Assembly (NCBI GenBank): GCA_003116875.1
Contig: BCKT01000003.1
Location: forward strand, 561,143-625,142
DNA length: 64,000 bases
From: Takashimella koratensis
Lineage: Eukaryota > Basidiomycota > Tremellomycetes > Trichosporonales > Tetragoniomycetaceae
Direction: 5' to 3'
Part shown: one piece after another, positions 24,452 through 35,705 of the stretch
How the letters are laid out: each line of letters begins with the position of its first letter
Numbering within the stretch: the stretch's first letter is position 1
Notes under the pieces: model-generated
Seen by the model: only the letters and a program-made list of their open reading frames with translations
What the model was told of the DNA's origin: nothing
Database searches by the model: none
Made by a program: the position numbers and the translations under genes

Positions 24452-25876
24452 TTACAAAGTTATCACCTTCTGTTCAATGGTGATCAACTGCTTCCCTTGC
24501 TCATAGATAGCGTACACTTCCTCGCGCTCAATGTACTTGTGACCTTCACGTAGTTGTGCCTGCGACTGACTGTCCAGCAAAGGATCCTGCCTGTGGTCTG
24601 GTTCTGTCGTGATTGGGTGCAGCGTGTACGTGATCTCGAGAGCAGAGAGGACGCCACCGTAGACGTAGGATATTCCTGTATCGATGATGATGATCGACGC
24701 GTTGCAGCGATGTACCATCTTTTCGAAGTCGGGAGTATGCCCCTGTTCGATTTCTCATCAGCTCGTGTCGATTGCTCCTCATTGGCTTGAACTCACGCCA
24801 ATCACCCTCCTGACACCAAGCTTCGCCTTGAGTTCGTCTGCCCAGGCGCACACGGTAGCCTCATCCTCGACCTCAGCGAGACCACGCCACCAGAGTGGTC
24901 CTCCCGCCGCATATAGATCAGCTTCTTCTTTCGTCGTCCCTTTTGGAAGGCCCGAGTAGGGGTTGGGTGGGTACGGTGGGGCGAGAGGCGGGGTCAGGGC
25001 ACGGGTGAGCAGCGAGTGCCCCAATCGGTTGATCGCGGAGGGGTACGGCGTGAGGTCGGGGAACGACGGGCGCAGAGAGCCGTGAGTGAACGAAAGAAGA
25101 GGCGACGATGGGTAAGGCGAGAGCGGCACGAGCGCTGTTACCGAGTAGCTACGTCGTGTCAGTACATAAGAGCCGGGATCACCACGACACCAGATCCCAT
25201 CTCTCACTTACTTTGCTAGCCATTCTTGCCCGAGCCAACCATCCGAAGAAAGGTCGTGCAGTCGCTTCTCTGTCGACCCGAACCGTTTGATATCTGCCTG
25301 ACTCACGTATCTGTAGAGTAGGGCGTGATCAGTGCCAGCTCAGTGCCCTCTCCTCTACCGCTGCCTGTCATGTCGGTGGACTATAGCTCACCTCCAGTCA
25401 CCGATGGCGTTCATAACCTCGTGATTGCCCAAGATGGAGACGACCCGACCGCCAGCTCCCGAGGCCTGGGACCTCAGCTCCCTCATCAACTGATATATGT
25501 CTAGTGCCCATGTCCCGCGATCTACAATGTCGCCCGTCTGAACTAAGATGTCGGTCCCTGCCACCCAAGTGTCGGTGGAATCGTCGAGGATCCCGGCCAT
25601 CCGCAGCACCTGCTTGGCATGATCGATATCTGATGGAAGCACGTATCAGCACCACCACGAAAGATGACGAGCCAGACTAGCATCCGAGGCCCACTGACCA
25701 CCATGGAGGTCACCGACGGCGACCAAGCGTTGTCGGAACAGCGGGGACGTTGTAGGAGTGGATGGATAAGGGAGGTGAACGGGGCTCGACTGTGGTGTTG
25801 ATGGCTGCCGGAACCAGAGGAACAGAGTGAGCACGACGCCGAGGCTGATCAAAGCTGCCTGGGTTGTAGTCGGCAT
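24452..25876 (-). CDS. Shewanella-like (SLP-type) metallophosphatase, membrane-anchored
   Basis: Calcineurin-like metallophosphoesterase of the PPP superfamily. All metal-binding motifs are visible: VAVGDLHGDIDHA (GDxHG), LVQTGDIVDRG (GDxxDRG), VSILGNHEVMN (GNHE), SFTHGSLRP and VIGGHTPDFEK. The long divergent insert between GNHE and GHTPD, with VSQADIKRFG, resembles bacterial and plant Shewanella-like phosphatases rather than PP1/PP2A. The N-terminus MPTTTQAALISLGVVLTLFLWF is one hydrophobic segment, probably a signal anchor. The intron within the first metal motif uses a GTCAGT donor; only this choice restores HGD. The start is the ATG at 25874-25876, and the stop is at 24452. Substrate unknown. 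Confidence 0.85.
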
Positions 25877-26096
25877 CGTCACGCGTCGGAGTCGGTGCGG
25901 TGTTGTCGAGAAGACGAGAGGAGGAGGAGAGATGGACCGATGGAGTCCTCGGACCACGTGGTTGACGGGGTTCAGGTACGCGGCGTTCGGAGAAGACGAT
26001 GGTCAAATGTCGTCGTCGTGTCCGTCGTCAGTCGTCCGTCGTCTGGTCCATTGCCCTCCTGTCTTTTCCCCACCCACCCCTTCCTCGTTCGTCCCA
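25877..26096. promoter_or_regulatory. Divergent promoter, SLP phosphatase / methyltransferase
   Basis: A 220-nt region shared by two divergent genes, with a CACGTG E-box at 25955-25960 followed by a CT-rich leader before the methyltransferase ATG. Confidence 0.45.
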
Positions 26097-27307
26097 ATGG
26101 TCAACTTTGCTCTCGTCGCAGCGGGCATCCCGCTGCTCTTCAGGCTCGCCCCCTACGTCGTCCCCGCGGGCTACCTCGAGCCGTACGCTTACTGGAGCTC
26201 CCAGCAACTCAATTCGGATGTTGACGGCCGCGTGCCCCGATGGCGTAACATGGGCTTTTGGGAGGTGCGTCCGGACCCTCTATCCTGCCCACTACTCTCC
26301 TCGTTTATCTAATACGAGCATCTCTACATCTGACTGACAACTGCTCTTCGCTTACCCTACAGGCCGGACGAACCGACTTTACCGCGGCTAACGAAGCGCT
26401 CGCCAAGAGGCTGATCGAGTTCTCCGGGTCGTCGGGGACGGGCAACGTCCTCGACGTCGCTCACGGCTCTGGCGAGTCTCTCCGTGAGTCTTTTCCAGAT
26501 CAACCTTCCTTGACATCCTTACCTCGTCTTTCCCTCCTCGGCGCTCCTGACCAAATCTAACACCTCCCAGTTCTCCATCTCGATCGAAACCCGGCTCACC
26601 TCGACGCTCTCACTTCCATCCCTCACGAGTCGATTCATGCTCAAGAGCTCGTCCAAGCCCACGGAGCCGGGAACACCGCGGTCCAGTGGTTCACCTCGAC
26701 TGCTAGCTACCTTCCCGGTAAAGGTGGTCTCGAGCACCCTCTCAACCCCATGCGCGGGTTCATGGGCGAGCAGAGCCGCCAGTCTGTTGACCCTTACGGT
26801 GACGACGACGATGTTGCACACGGCGATTCGGCGAACACCTCTCCTTCTGACTCTAGCGCCGGTGCTCCGCCACCTTACGACCTCGTCTACATCCTTGACG
26901 CGATCTACCACTTCCCTCCGACCGTGGAGCACTACCTCGCCTCCGTTCTTAAAGTCCTCCGCCCCGGTGAGGGTGTCATCGCATTCACCGACATTGTCCC
27001 ACCCGCCGACCTCTCTCCGATCCTCGGTGGGACATTGCTGCCATGGGTGCTCTCAGTCCCGCCCAAGAACCTCTTCCGCCGCCCCACCAACGCGGACGAG
27101 TACCGCACCTTCGTCGAGAAGGTCGGATATGAGAACGTCAAGGTTGAGGATTGGTCGGAGAACGTGTTCCCTGGTCTCGCCAAGAACTTGGCTCAGCGCG
27201 GCGGGCTGTGGAAGTATGTCGCCCAAGGTATTGAGGCCGCCCACCGAAAAGGCTGGAAGTTCTACGCCGTCCGCGCTCAGCGTCCAGTCGTTGAAGAAAT
27301 CCATTAG
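26097..27307 (+). CDS. SAM-dependent methyltransferase with N-terminal hydrophobic segment
   Basis: Class I methyltransferase of unknown substrate. The N-terminus (MVNFALVAAGIPLLFRLAPYV) is hydrophobic and may tether it to a membrane. The SAM site is NVLDVAHGSGESL (motif I, with Ala-His in place of the usual G-G spacing), followed by LDRNPAHLDAL, YDLVYILDAIYHFPPTVEHY (motif IV region) and VLKVLRPGEGVIAFTDIVPP, the usual 'leader makes a decision' helix-strand. A hydrophilic acidic insert (YGDDDDVAHGDSAN) sits between motifs. Two introns: after TGGGAG near 26263 and after GAGTCTCTCC near 26483. It ends QRPVVEEIH at 27305-27307. The fold resembles the UbiE/COQ5 group; substrate assignment would be a guess. 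Confidence 0.8.
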
Positions 27308-27479
27308 GATGCCTAGATGCATGTGAAGAAAGAAAGTATGCGATACAAATAATGAACAACTCGGACCTTAGCTGGACGCGCAAAATGGTGGGGTTTATAG
27401 GTTACAACATGGCGCCAGACTGCCTGTGCTCTTGTCATCGCTATTGGGTCCACCATCGGACCTCTGCCACGCCTATGAC

Positions 27480-28816
27480 CTACTCCACCTCAATCACATG
27501 ATTCTCATCCGCCCCGCTAGCTCTGCTAGCATCCCTCTCCTGAATCTCTCTTCGAAGTCGCTCAAATTCGCTCCGCTTCTCCTTGGCATATCGCTCGATA
27601 CCTTCTTTGGTTCCAAGCTCCTTGACCGCGTCCTCTTTGCCCTTCTCTTTGTCCCGCCGACGCGCGTTCTCAGCTTCGGTCAGCTGTGCACGGAGGGAAG
27701 CGAGGGACCGCGGTTGGGTTCGGTCGAGGTTGGCGTTGTAGAGGACAATCCATTCCTGCAATCGTGACTTGAGTGCTTCCTTGTCACCTGTCGTGGCAAG
27801 CCCGTAATCCTGTATACAGGTCAGCCGGCAACTCCGATCATTATACAGCCCACTCACCGTCAGCATACTGCGAAGGTCGGCGGGAGAAGAAAGGGTGTAA
27901 TTTGGTTTCGTAATCCGCTTCATCTCGGGACTGAAGGGTCAGCATCAGTTGCAAGCTGGTAAAATCCCACTCACTCCTTGCCCTTTCCTGCACCTGCAAA
28001 CACCTTCTTCCAGTCTGCTTTTTGATTACCAGACCCCGCGACGACCGATGATCTGCTCTTGACGGGTGGGCAACCTCGCTCGACGTGCATTGGGATCGCT
28101 CCAATCGGCATCTCAGCCCCACAAAGCGGGCAAGGAGCGTCGTCTGATGACGAGTCAGCTGAGCGCAGGGGTTGTTTCCATTCTCTAATAGCCCTTTGTA
28201 GCACCTACCCTTCTCAGTTAAAGACACCGGGTCATCCTCAGCCTCAATGATCTCCACATCACTGGGAGTGGAATGACGGCTCCCACTATCTTGCCGCTGC
28301 CGCTTGGACGATGATGAGTGCCGTTCCATGGGCACAGGTCGTTTCTTGGGTGGTTGCGAGAGCGTTATCAAAGTTGGTCTAACCCAGTATCAGCTTGTAA
28401 CAACTTTTCGACGCGTAAAAGCTAAAAGCTCACCTTGCTGCCTCCCAAGCGTCTGACATCTCTTCCAAAGCACGGTTCCGACGAATCGACCCTTCCGAGG
28501 TAGTTTCACCACAGCTTGGGCATTTCTTGTCCTTCATAACATCAAGCGACGAGCGAATACACTGTTCTCCAGGTGTAGGCTCAGCTTCCATTATCCAAGC
28601 TCATCTGCCTTGGTTCTGAGGGCAGAAAGAGAAACGATCCCGACTCACGCTCGAGCAAAAGCTATGTCCGCACGAGATGGACACGGGAGCAGAGAAGAGC
28701 TCTTTGCATATTGGACAGATGACGGCTCGGTCGAGGCGTTGGAGCTGGGGGAATGCAGATGGGAATGGGGGCGGGTCGTCTGCTGCGAGTGCGAGAAGAG
28801 GGTGGTTGAGGTCCAT
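27480..28816 (-). CDS. RAD18: E3 ubiquitin ligase Rad18 (RING, UBZ4, SAP)
   Basis: Postreplication-repair ubiquitin ligase that with Rad6 mono-ubiquitinates PCNA at stalled forks. Near the N-terminus is a C3HC4 RING: VICPICKELFSAPVSISCGH, SFCSSCIRSS and KKCPSCGE. A UBZ4 zinc finger (APCPLCGAEMPIGAIPMHVE then RGC) binds ubiquitin. A SAP DNA-binding motif follows (SSPADLRSMLTDYGLATTGD, KEALKSRLQEW). The C-terminus is a charged coiled coil (LREIQERD region) ending ENHVIEVE. The start MDLNHPLLALAADD at 28814-28816 puts the RING at residues 35-75. The intron inside the RING follows the codons for SFCSS. Order of domains is exactly that of fungal Rad18. Confidence 0.93.
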
Positions 28817-29299
28817 GGGAGTGGGTCGGAGGGGGGAGAGAGTGGAAGAGACGAGGAAGAGAACAACAAACGGTCGAGGTGAAATTTAATATACTGTAGG
28901 TACCGGTCCAGTACGCGTCGGGTCATCTAGTCATCCCACGCTCCCTACACCAAAGCACAAAGCACAAAGCACAAAGCACAAAGCACAAAGCACAAAGCAC
29001 AAAGCCCCTCACAGCCCTCTCGTCTCCCTTCGAGTTCCCTGCCTTACCCCCTGCATCCCATTGCTTGCTTGCTACCTCGTCCACTGTCGTCGGTGGCAAC
29101 GACTCGACCAGACTGCTACGGTGCAGCTTCTAGTTGACTACGCGTCACACCATCCCTGTGCCTTGTGCCTTGTTGACAAACGCGAAGCCGGGCTGCGTGG
29201 GTCATGTCCAGTTCTCAAGTTGGTCGGCCATCCTCCGTTCACAACATCATCACCGACTCACCGAGCGAGCGAGATACCGACCAGTCAATATCAGCAGGG
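28817..29299. promoter_or_regulatory. Divergent promoter, RAD18 / glucosylceramide synthase
   Basis: A 483-nt shared upstream region. It carries a heptanucleotide tandem repeat at 28952-29005; the remainder shows no recognisable element or gene. Confidence 0.4.
28952..29005. repeat. Heptanucleotide tandem repeat (AAAGCAC)7
   Basis: Seven perfect head-to-tail copies of a 7-bp unit (28952-29000) followed by a partial copy AAAGC. It lies in the RAD18/GCS1 divergent promoter, 136 bp from the RAD18 start and about 295 bp from the GCS1 start. Confidence 0.95.
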
Positions 29300-30994
29300 A
29301 TGACCGGTGGTGAGTTGCTGTTACCTTGTAGTTGATGTCCGCCCCGAGCTCACTTGTGCTCTTCTTTTCCTTTCTCCAGGTACTCTGTCATGGCTCACCG
29401 CACTGGGGCTTTTCGTCCTCTACATCGTCGTCTGGTCAATCTGCCTCCTCGGCTGGCGAACAGCGTGAGTCCTTAGGCCTCACCTTCATCTCCATTCCTC
29501 CAATCACCTACTGACCACACCTCAGGCGCTTGCAATATTGCGGTAAAGCTATTCCATCTCGGTTACGCACTCTCCCACCCGACTCGGTCCCAGGCGTCAC
29601 CGTCATCAGACCGCTTTGTGGTCTCGACAGCAACATGTACAACACGCTGGAATCAGTCATGCGCCTCGATTACCCAAAATACGAAGTCATCTTTGCTCTT
29701 CAGGATGAGGAGGACGAGGCATTGCCTGTGGTCAGGATGGTCATGAGCCGGTATCCTAATGTGCCGAGCAGGATCATCATCAGTGAGTTGGAGGGGACTT
29801 GGTTATTGAAGTCGGTCTGCTCAGTTTAATTACACCTCTGCTCAATCCTTGGTGCCTCTTTTATCGAATACCAACTGATGTATCAATCTCAGACCCCGAG
29901 GTAGTCGGCGTCAACCCCAAGGTGAACAACCTGATACGTCCGTTCGCCGAGGCCAAATACGACCTCTTGTGGGTGATGGACGTAACCATAAGCGTTACTC
30001 CAGATACTCTTGGTCGTATGGTCGATGCCTTCCTCTCGTCCCCTGCCGAGGTTGACCTCGAGTCTGCCCCGCTCATCAATGACGGCGAGCGGAGACCACC
30101 GACCCGAGGCGACGTTGGACTGGTTCATCAGGTCCCATACGCCGTAGTTTATCAGAAGACGTGGGGAAGCCTGATCGAGCAGGCTTACCTTAACACGACA
30201 CATGCCAAAATGTACTTGAGTATTGTGAGTGGCTTTCAGGTGTCCGATGTAGCTGTCAAGGCAGCTTGCTAACCCTTCGCCAGAACACGGTGGCGATTGA
30301 ATCATGCGTGGTCGGCAAATCAAACCTTTACTCTAAAGCCAACATCGCCTCTCTCACCTCCCCTTCTCCGACCCTCCAACGGACTACGAACCCCCCGACT
30401 GGTCTTGCGGGTTTCGGTCCCTTCCTTGCCGAGGACAACATGATTGCCCTATCAATCTGGCACGAGCTTGGTCTCAAGCACGCAATGACGAGTGACGTCG
30501 CGCTCGACTTTCTCGGTGCATTGTCGGTCCGGCAGTATATTGATCGGCGTGTCCGGTGGATCCGAGTCCGCAAGCACATGACGTTTGCCGCGACATTGCT
30601 GGAGCCCCTGACCGAGTCCCTAGTCGCTGGGATGTACGGGTCGTGGGCAATCGCAAGGCTGTTCGGGGCCACGCGATGGGCCCTGTTCTTGATCCATATG
30701 GGAGTCTGGTTGTCAGTCGACCTCAGCGTGAGGTCTGCTCTAGCTACGCGGGTGAGGGATGTGGGCCCGCCAACGAGCTCAGTCGTATTTGTTCTCGCCT
30801 GGTTGGCGAGGGAGTGCCTCGCTCTCCCTATCTGGGTGTACGGTATGAGCGGGTCGGTCGTCACTTGGCGAGGTCGGCGATTCAACATTGTTGGATCTGG
30901 TGAGTCAATGGCGTGCATAGAGTCAGAACAGTTAGTTGACACAGTCTCTTTTTCTCTACCAGGCGAGGCAGTGCTTCAATCCGGTGCTCTGTAA
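29300..30994 (+). CDS. GCS1: Ceramide glucosyltransferase (glucosylceramide synthase)
   Basis: GT21-family enzyme that transfers glucose from UDP-glucose to ceramide at the Golgi/ER; in pathogenic basidiomycete yeasts its product is important for growth at neutral pH. It starts MTGGTLSWLTALGLFVLYIV, a single N-terminal membrane anchor. Next come GVTVIRPLCGLDSNMYNTLE, YEVIFALQDEEDEALPVV and NPKVNNLIRPFAEAKYDLLW with VMDVTISVTPDTL (the metal/UDP Asp). Later come VGKSNLYSK, PFLAEDNMIAL, a DVALDF Asp and RQYIDRRVRWIRVRK (the (Q/R)xxRW signature). Hydrophobic C-terminal helices follow, and it ends GEAVLQSGAL. Exon 1 has only 10 coding bases (29300-29309). The last intron follows GTTGGATCTG near 30901. 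Confidence 0.92.
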
Positions 30995-31208
30995 AGGTCG
31001 CACTCTGCGAGCGCGGGCGAGGACTAAGTGCCAAGTGGCCAAATGATGAAACAATAGAGAAAGAAGTATCACACCCGACATTGCGCATCTCCTCGGCAAG
31101 CTGCCATACCATGCCCTTGACCATACCCATCATCGATACCTTCAATACCCACAATGCATATCAAGTGAAAAAGATCAACCTAGCCATCCTCTCCTCTTCT
31201 CAGGTTAT

Positions 31209-33310
31209 CTATAAGATCTTGGTATGTGCTCGCCTGGTATACCACCGCCTTCCGAGTACGACGACGAGCGCAAACACGCTCTGAGCGACGATCCAACGCC
31301 CAACTTGGGCCCAACCACCACCGGCGCCTTCTTGTGCGTGCCAGACGGTAGATAAAAGTGCGCTGTTGGAGGCCCTCCCAGCTCGGTCACGCTGGTAAGG
31401 GCTAGACCAGTGTTCTGGTTCGCCAGGACCGTTACCGGTCGAAGGGTTGTTGGTAGGGATCAACGTGCGTAATTGTTGTCGCACATGGTCGAGGACGTCG
31501 GTTTGCCAGTCCTAGAAGGATGGGAAACATTCGTCAGCTCCAGGCTAGAGGCCGAAATGAACGGGAAGAGGTCCTCACGCTCGACTCACCTCATGTCTAA
31601 CTCGGATGTGGGTAGCGTTGCTCAAGAATTTGCGCAGATTCATTGCCGCATTCAACAGTTTGGTTTGTTCCGCTTCGAGCCCGTCTAATCGCGCTTGCAG
31701 CCGGCCAATAGCAGCGCTGTAAGGTAGTCATGGGGGTCAGCTACTTACAACAGCGGGATCTATGGCCAACGATTGAAGACAAAGCGGAAATACGACTTAC
31801 CCGGCGTCCTCTCCGTCTAGAACTAGTTGACCACCAGCTCCACCACCCACGCCGCCGCCCGAGCCCGCGTGGCTCGCAATGGCCAAGTCAACCGACCGAC
31901 CGAGTCCTTCAATCGCCTCAAGCATACGCTGCTGCGAGTGCAGCAGAATATCGTCCATCACTTCAGATCCCGTCGATGGGGCGGCAGGAGCGACAGGCTC
32001 TTCCGGAACGGGCTCGACGACTTCGATGGGGAGCGCCTGGGCTGGAGGAGGGTTGGATTTGTCCTCGACGCCGTCGATACAGACAACTAGTAATATGTTT
32101 AGACCGAGGAAGCCACGGATTCATCCAAAGAGAAATTACACTTACTATACGCAAACTCCTGGTCGACAAAGTCGGCCTGGATATCGCTTTCCACGATTGT
32201 CTCCGAGTTGAACAAGAACGCCATGGGGTCTGGGTTGATCGGGTCGTCAAAGCACCTCGCGCTCTTTTTACCGCGGTGACTAGCCTGACTGAGGTTGTCC
32301 TTGATCGTCCACTCTTTGAGACCGCCTGCGGCGATACCAAAGCCCATGTACCCTCCTCTGAGAAAGTTGCTCGTCACTGACCCGCCGCGGAGAACAGTCT
32401 CAACGTCGTCGGACCACACGCTTGCCCCGATTCCGATACCCACACGGATAATCCGCGCCGCTGCGTCGATGGTGTTGCCGTGGATCTTGAGACCCGAGTA
32501 GTCGCCTTCAAAGGGGGTCGCATCCACCATGAGGATACCCGCCATTTGGCCGAGCCGGCGAGTCGAGATTTTGTTGGAAGTGACTTCGGTACCTGGGGAA
32601 CAGTAGAGGACGATACTGGCGTCCGTGTTGTCCCACAACACGTTGTCTTTGACGAGCGCGTCGCGGCATGCGATGGAGATACCGTCTGCGAGCGGACGGC
32701 CGAGCGGCGACATCTCGGGATCTGGGCCGTCGAGGGAAGGATCAAATTCTTCGCCCACTGGGCCGATCTCATTGCGCTCCACGACCGCGCCTTGGCACTG
32801 CAACTTGTCACCTTCACGGATATGGATGGCGGTGAAGCCTCGGGGGTCAGTGATCCAGCTATCGCGAACGCTCTGGCCCTCGTTACCTCCGAGAACGATG
32901 AGGCCCGTGGCGGCGTCGGCGTCTTGCACCCTGCCAAGCTTGGCTCGGTTCCCGTCGATGATGATGTTGCGAATCGCGACCCGCGCGCAACGTCTACAGT
33001 CACCTTGGACGGCGGTGGCGATCGCTGTGCTCTCGACACGGAGGATGGCGCGCTCGTTGCCTGTCGGGTACCCGTACGTCGCCAGTTCCTGGTCCGCCGC
33101 AGTGAAGACGACGGTCCCCGACAAGCGGTAAGTCTTGCGTGGACACAAAAGGACTTTGGTACCGGGTCCGCCGTCGATGAACATCTGGTTGATCGAGTCA
33201 TAGTCGGCGAACCGGGTACAACCGGACGCTGCAGATACGAGGGGGAAGAGGCATAGGATGGTTGCGAGGATGAGGATGGGAGAGAGGGTGAACCGGGATG
33301 TGGGAGACAT
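31209..33310 (-). CDS. Secreted/cell-surface right-handed beta-helix protein with C-terminal membrane anchor
   Basis: A signal peptide (MSPTSRFTLSPILILATILC ... SAASGC) leads into a right-handed parallel beta-helix of the pectin-lyase fold. Short repeated strands are visible: VAIRNIIIDGNRAKLG, GQSVRDSWITDPRG, GAVVERNEIGPVGE, DALVKDNVLWDNTD, GTEVTSNKISTRR and SGLKIHGNTIDAAA. A Pro/Gly-rich linker follows, then a probable coiled coil (AAIGRLQARLDGLEAEQTKL), then a C-terminal hydrophobic helix (WIVAQSVFALVVVLG) with a basic stop-transfer RRWYTRR. The topology would therefore be type I, with the helix domain outside the cytosol. No catalytic pectinase residues could be named, so function is unknown. 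An in-frame ATG at 33436 would bury the signal peptide and is not preferred. Confidence 0.78.
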
Positions 33311-33924
33311 GGTGTGGGGTGGTGCGAGGCGCCGTCTTCGTCGAGTGAGTTGAATAGAGAATGAAGGGGAACGAGACGAAGAGGACGCGGGGGATTTAGT
33401 GTGAGGGCTAGTGGATGTTGACGGCCTCGTCGTCATGCTGTGGGGAAGGAGGAGAGGAGTCGGGAGTTGGGATCAAGTGAGGATGAGGATGAATGGGACC
33501 GAGGATTCATTGGATTAGATTCACCATTCAGACTAGCCCAAAGGACGCGTCTAGCAATCCATGCTGTCACGTGACCAGAGCCAGCAACAATATAACAGTT
33601 GGATTTCAGCGTACAGTACAGAGCACCACCCACCCACCTAGCACCCTCAGCTCCAGCGGACTCGTCGAGCGGTAGCCAAGACCCGGGCAGACCTTGGCGG
33701 GAGAACCATGCCTGATGGCCGTCAAGGCACAGCTGCAAGCGCAGTTACGGAGACGGCGACCCACGCTCAGATCAAGCCGCCGTTGATCATCAACCTGGAT
33801 ACCAGTCAGTGCGCGCACAGAGCCGCCGAACTCTCACTCCACTACTGGCCGAGATAACACCAGCCCAGCATCGTGCTGATCCCAGGTCATACATATAGCT
33901 GCCAGCGCAGTCCCCGTCATCACC
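33311..33924. promoter_or_regulatory. Divergent promoter, beta-helix protein / SDR, with GTCACGTGAC palindrome
   Basis: A 614-nt region with no convincing gene. It contains a second perfect GTCACGTGAC palindrome at 33566-33575, the same 10-mer found in the UTP20/Maf promoter. Confidence 0.5.
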
Positions 33925-35535
33925 ATGCTGCTCGTACCGCTCTCACTCCCTTTTGCCGCTCGCTGGGTGGATCTTAGTTCTTCATCAGCTCTTTTGTTCA
34001 CCCTCGCCGTTGGCATTCTTGGTAAGTGTCTTGGTTTGAAGCTATGTCACAGTCATCGCTCAGTAACCAATGGCCGTAACATGAGCGACTCATCTGATAA
34101 GCTCCACCTCAGGAATCTGTGGTATAACGTGGTGGTCGAGAACAACCATGTCGCCCAAGCTTGACTGGTCCAAGGAGATTGTAGTCATCACTGGCGGTGA
34201 GTAAAGACCGGTCTACGGTTCAGCACGTCTGCTTCGCATAAGTGGATAATAATCGTTCCCTTGCCGTCCCTGCTGACACATCTTGGTCCTAGGTGGATCT
34301 GGTGTAGGTGCTCTCCTTGCCACCAGGCTCGCACAGTCGCCTCTCAAGCGAGGCGTCAAAGTCGTCGTCCTCACCCTCTTGCCGCCCATCTACGACGAGA
34401 AGATCAGTAAGTGCCAACTCCTGGCTCTGGGACCTATCCAACATCTGGGGATAAAACGACGTTGTACTGACTTCATTAGACGGACTGTATACCTACAGAT
34501 GTGACGTGTCGAACTATGAGGAGGTGCAGGCTGTAGCTGCACAGATCAGAGTCGACGTGAGTCAGAGCAACGAGCAACTCCGTAATCGTAATCCACCGGG
34601 TCGTCTGTCCACTTGCTGAGACATGAACAGGTCGGTGAGCCCACCGTCCTGGTCAACAACGCCGGGATCGTCAAGGGCAAGCTCCTTCTGGATCTCTCAC
34701 CTGAGGACATTGCCGAGTAAGTCCTTGTCAGCCTCTGTGACTGTTTAGGGGCGTAGAGGGAGCTGATCGGCTCTCTCAGGACTTTCAACGTCAACACGCT
34801 AGCCCATTACTGGACGCTCAAGGCGTTCCTCCCGGGCATGCTCGAGCGCCGACACGGACATATTGTAAACATCTCTAGTGTCCTCGGTCTCTGTGGCGCA
34901 GCGCAGATGAGTGAGTAATACAGGGTCGAAAGTGTATGCTTGATCCTTGAGCTGAGAGTTGTAGCCGATTACTGTGCGTCCAAGGCGGCCCTGGTCTCGC
35001 TTCATGCGAGTCTCCGAGCCGAACTCGACTTTAGGTGAGCCTTTTAACCCCCTCGTTGCTTCTACCTTCACTTCCTCAAACCTCTACTAAACCCACCCTC
35101 GCCCCACCTTCTGCCTATACTTGCAGATACCTCACCCCTGAGATCCGCACGAGCCTCGTGCTCCCTGGCCACATTCTCACGAGCATGTTCCACCAGCTCG
35201 AACTCCCTTCCAACACCCTATTTCGATTCATCGCACCCCCCGTGGCACCCGAAGTTGTCGTGGGGCGGATCGTACGCGCTATCGAATCGTCTTCGTCTTC
35301 GATGATCCGACTACCATTTTATACCCACTCGGCGAGGGTGTTGGCGGATGGGGTGGGGCTCGCGCCTGATGGGCTCAAGAGCTGGGCAGGATGGGTGAGT
35401 GACTGTGACTTGTGGAGAGGAACGGATAAAAGAAGCTGTTACTGATCAGTGCAGTTTACGGGTGCTCACGTAGCCATGAGAAACTATGAACCACACCCGG
35501 ACGCCGGCGAGCGTCTCGCCCAGACCCGCGAGTGA
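33925..35535 (+). CDS. Short-chain dehydrogenase/reductase, membrane-anchored (RDH10/17beta-HSD11-like)
   Basis: Classical SDR oxidoreductase, likely acting on a lipid, sterol or retinoid-like alcohol/ketone. An N-terminal hydrophobic segment (ALLFTLAVGILGICGITWW) should anchor it in the ER or lipid-droplet membrane. Motifs: VVITGGGSGVGALLA (TGxxxGxG cofactor loop), CDVSN (adenine-binding Asp), LVNNAGIVKGK (NNAG), HIVNISSVLG (catalytic Ser) and TDYCASKAALVSLH (YxxxK). It ends YEPHPDAGERLAQTRE. Introns interrupt at several places, including between the G-rich loop residues (after GGCG near 34197) and before the last exon (after GGATGG near 35394). The substrate cannot be deduced. It is convergent with SEC39, with stops 170 nt apart. 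Confidence 0.85.
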
Positions 35536-35705
35536 TCGCGACCATCGCTGTGCGGTATATAGATCTCTAACCGACTTACTTGACGCTGGTAGTCATGACT
35601 CGAGTACTTTCTGCGTTTTTCAGTCACTTCTTCCGGGCAGCCTATATTGACGATGTATACAATATGACATGCGCATTCTTCACCATGAAGAGTACGGTCC
35701 CCGCT

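Noticed and set aside
32480..33256. Open frame of 258 codons on the plus strand
   Set aside because: Antisense to the beta-helix coding region, whose protein has a signal peptide and clear repeats; the plus-strand frame has neither.
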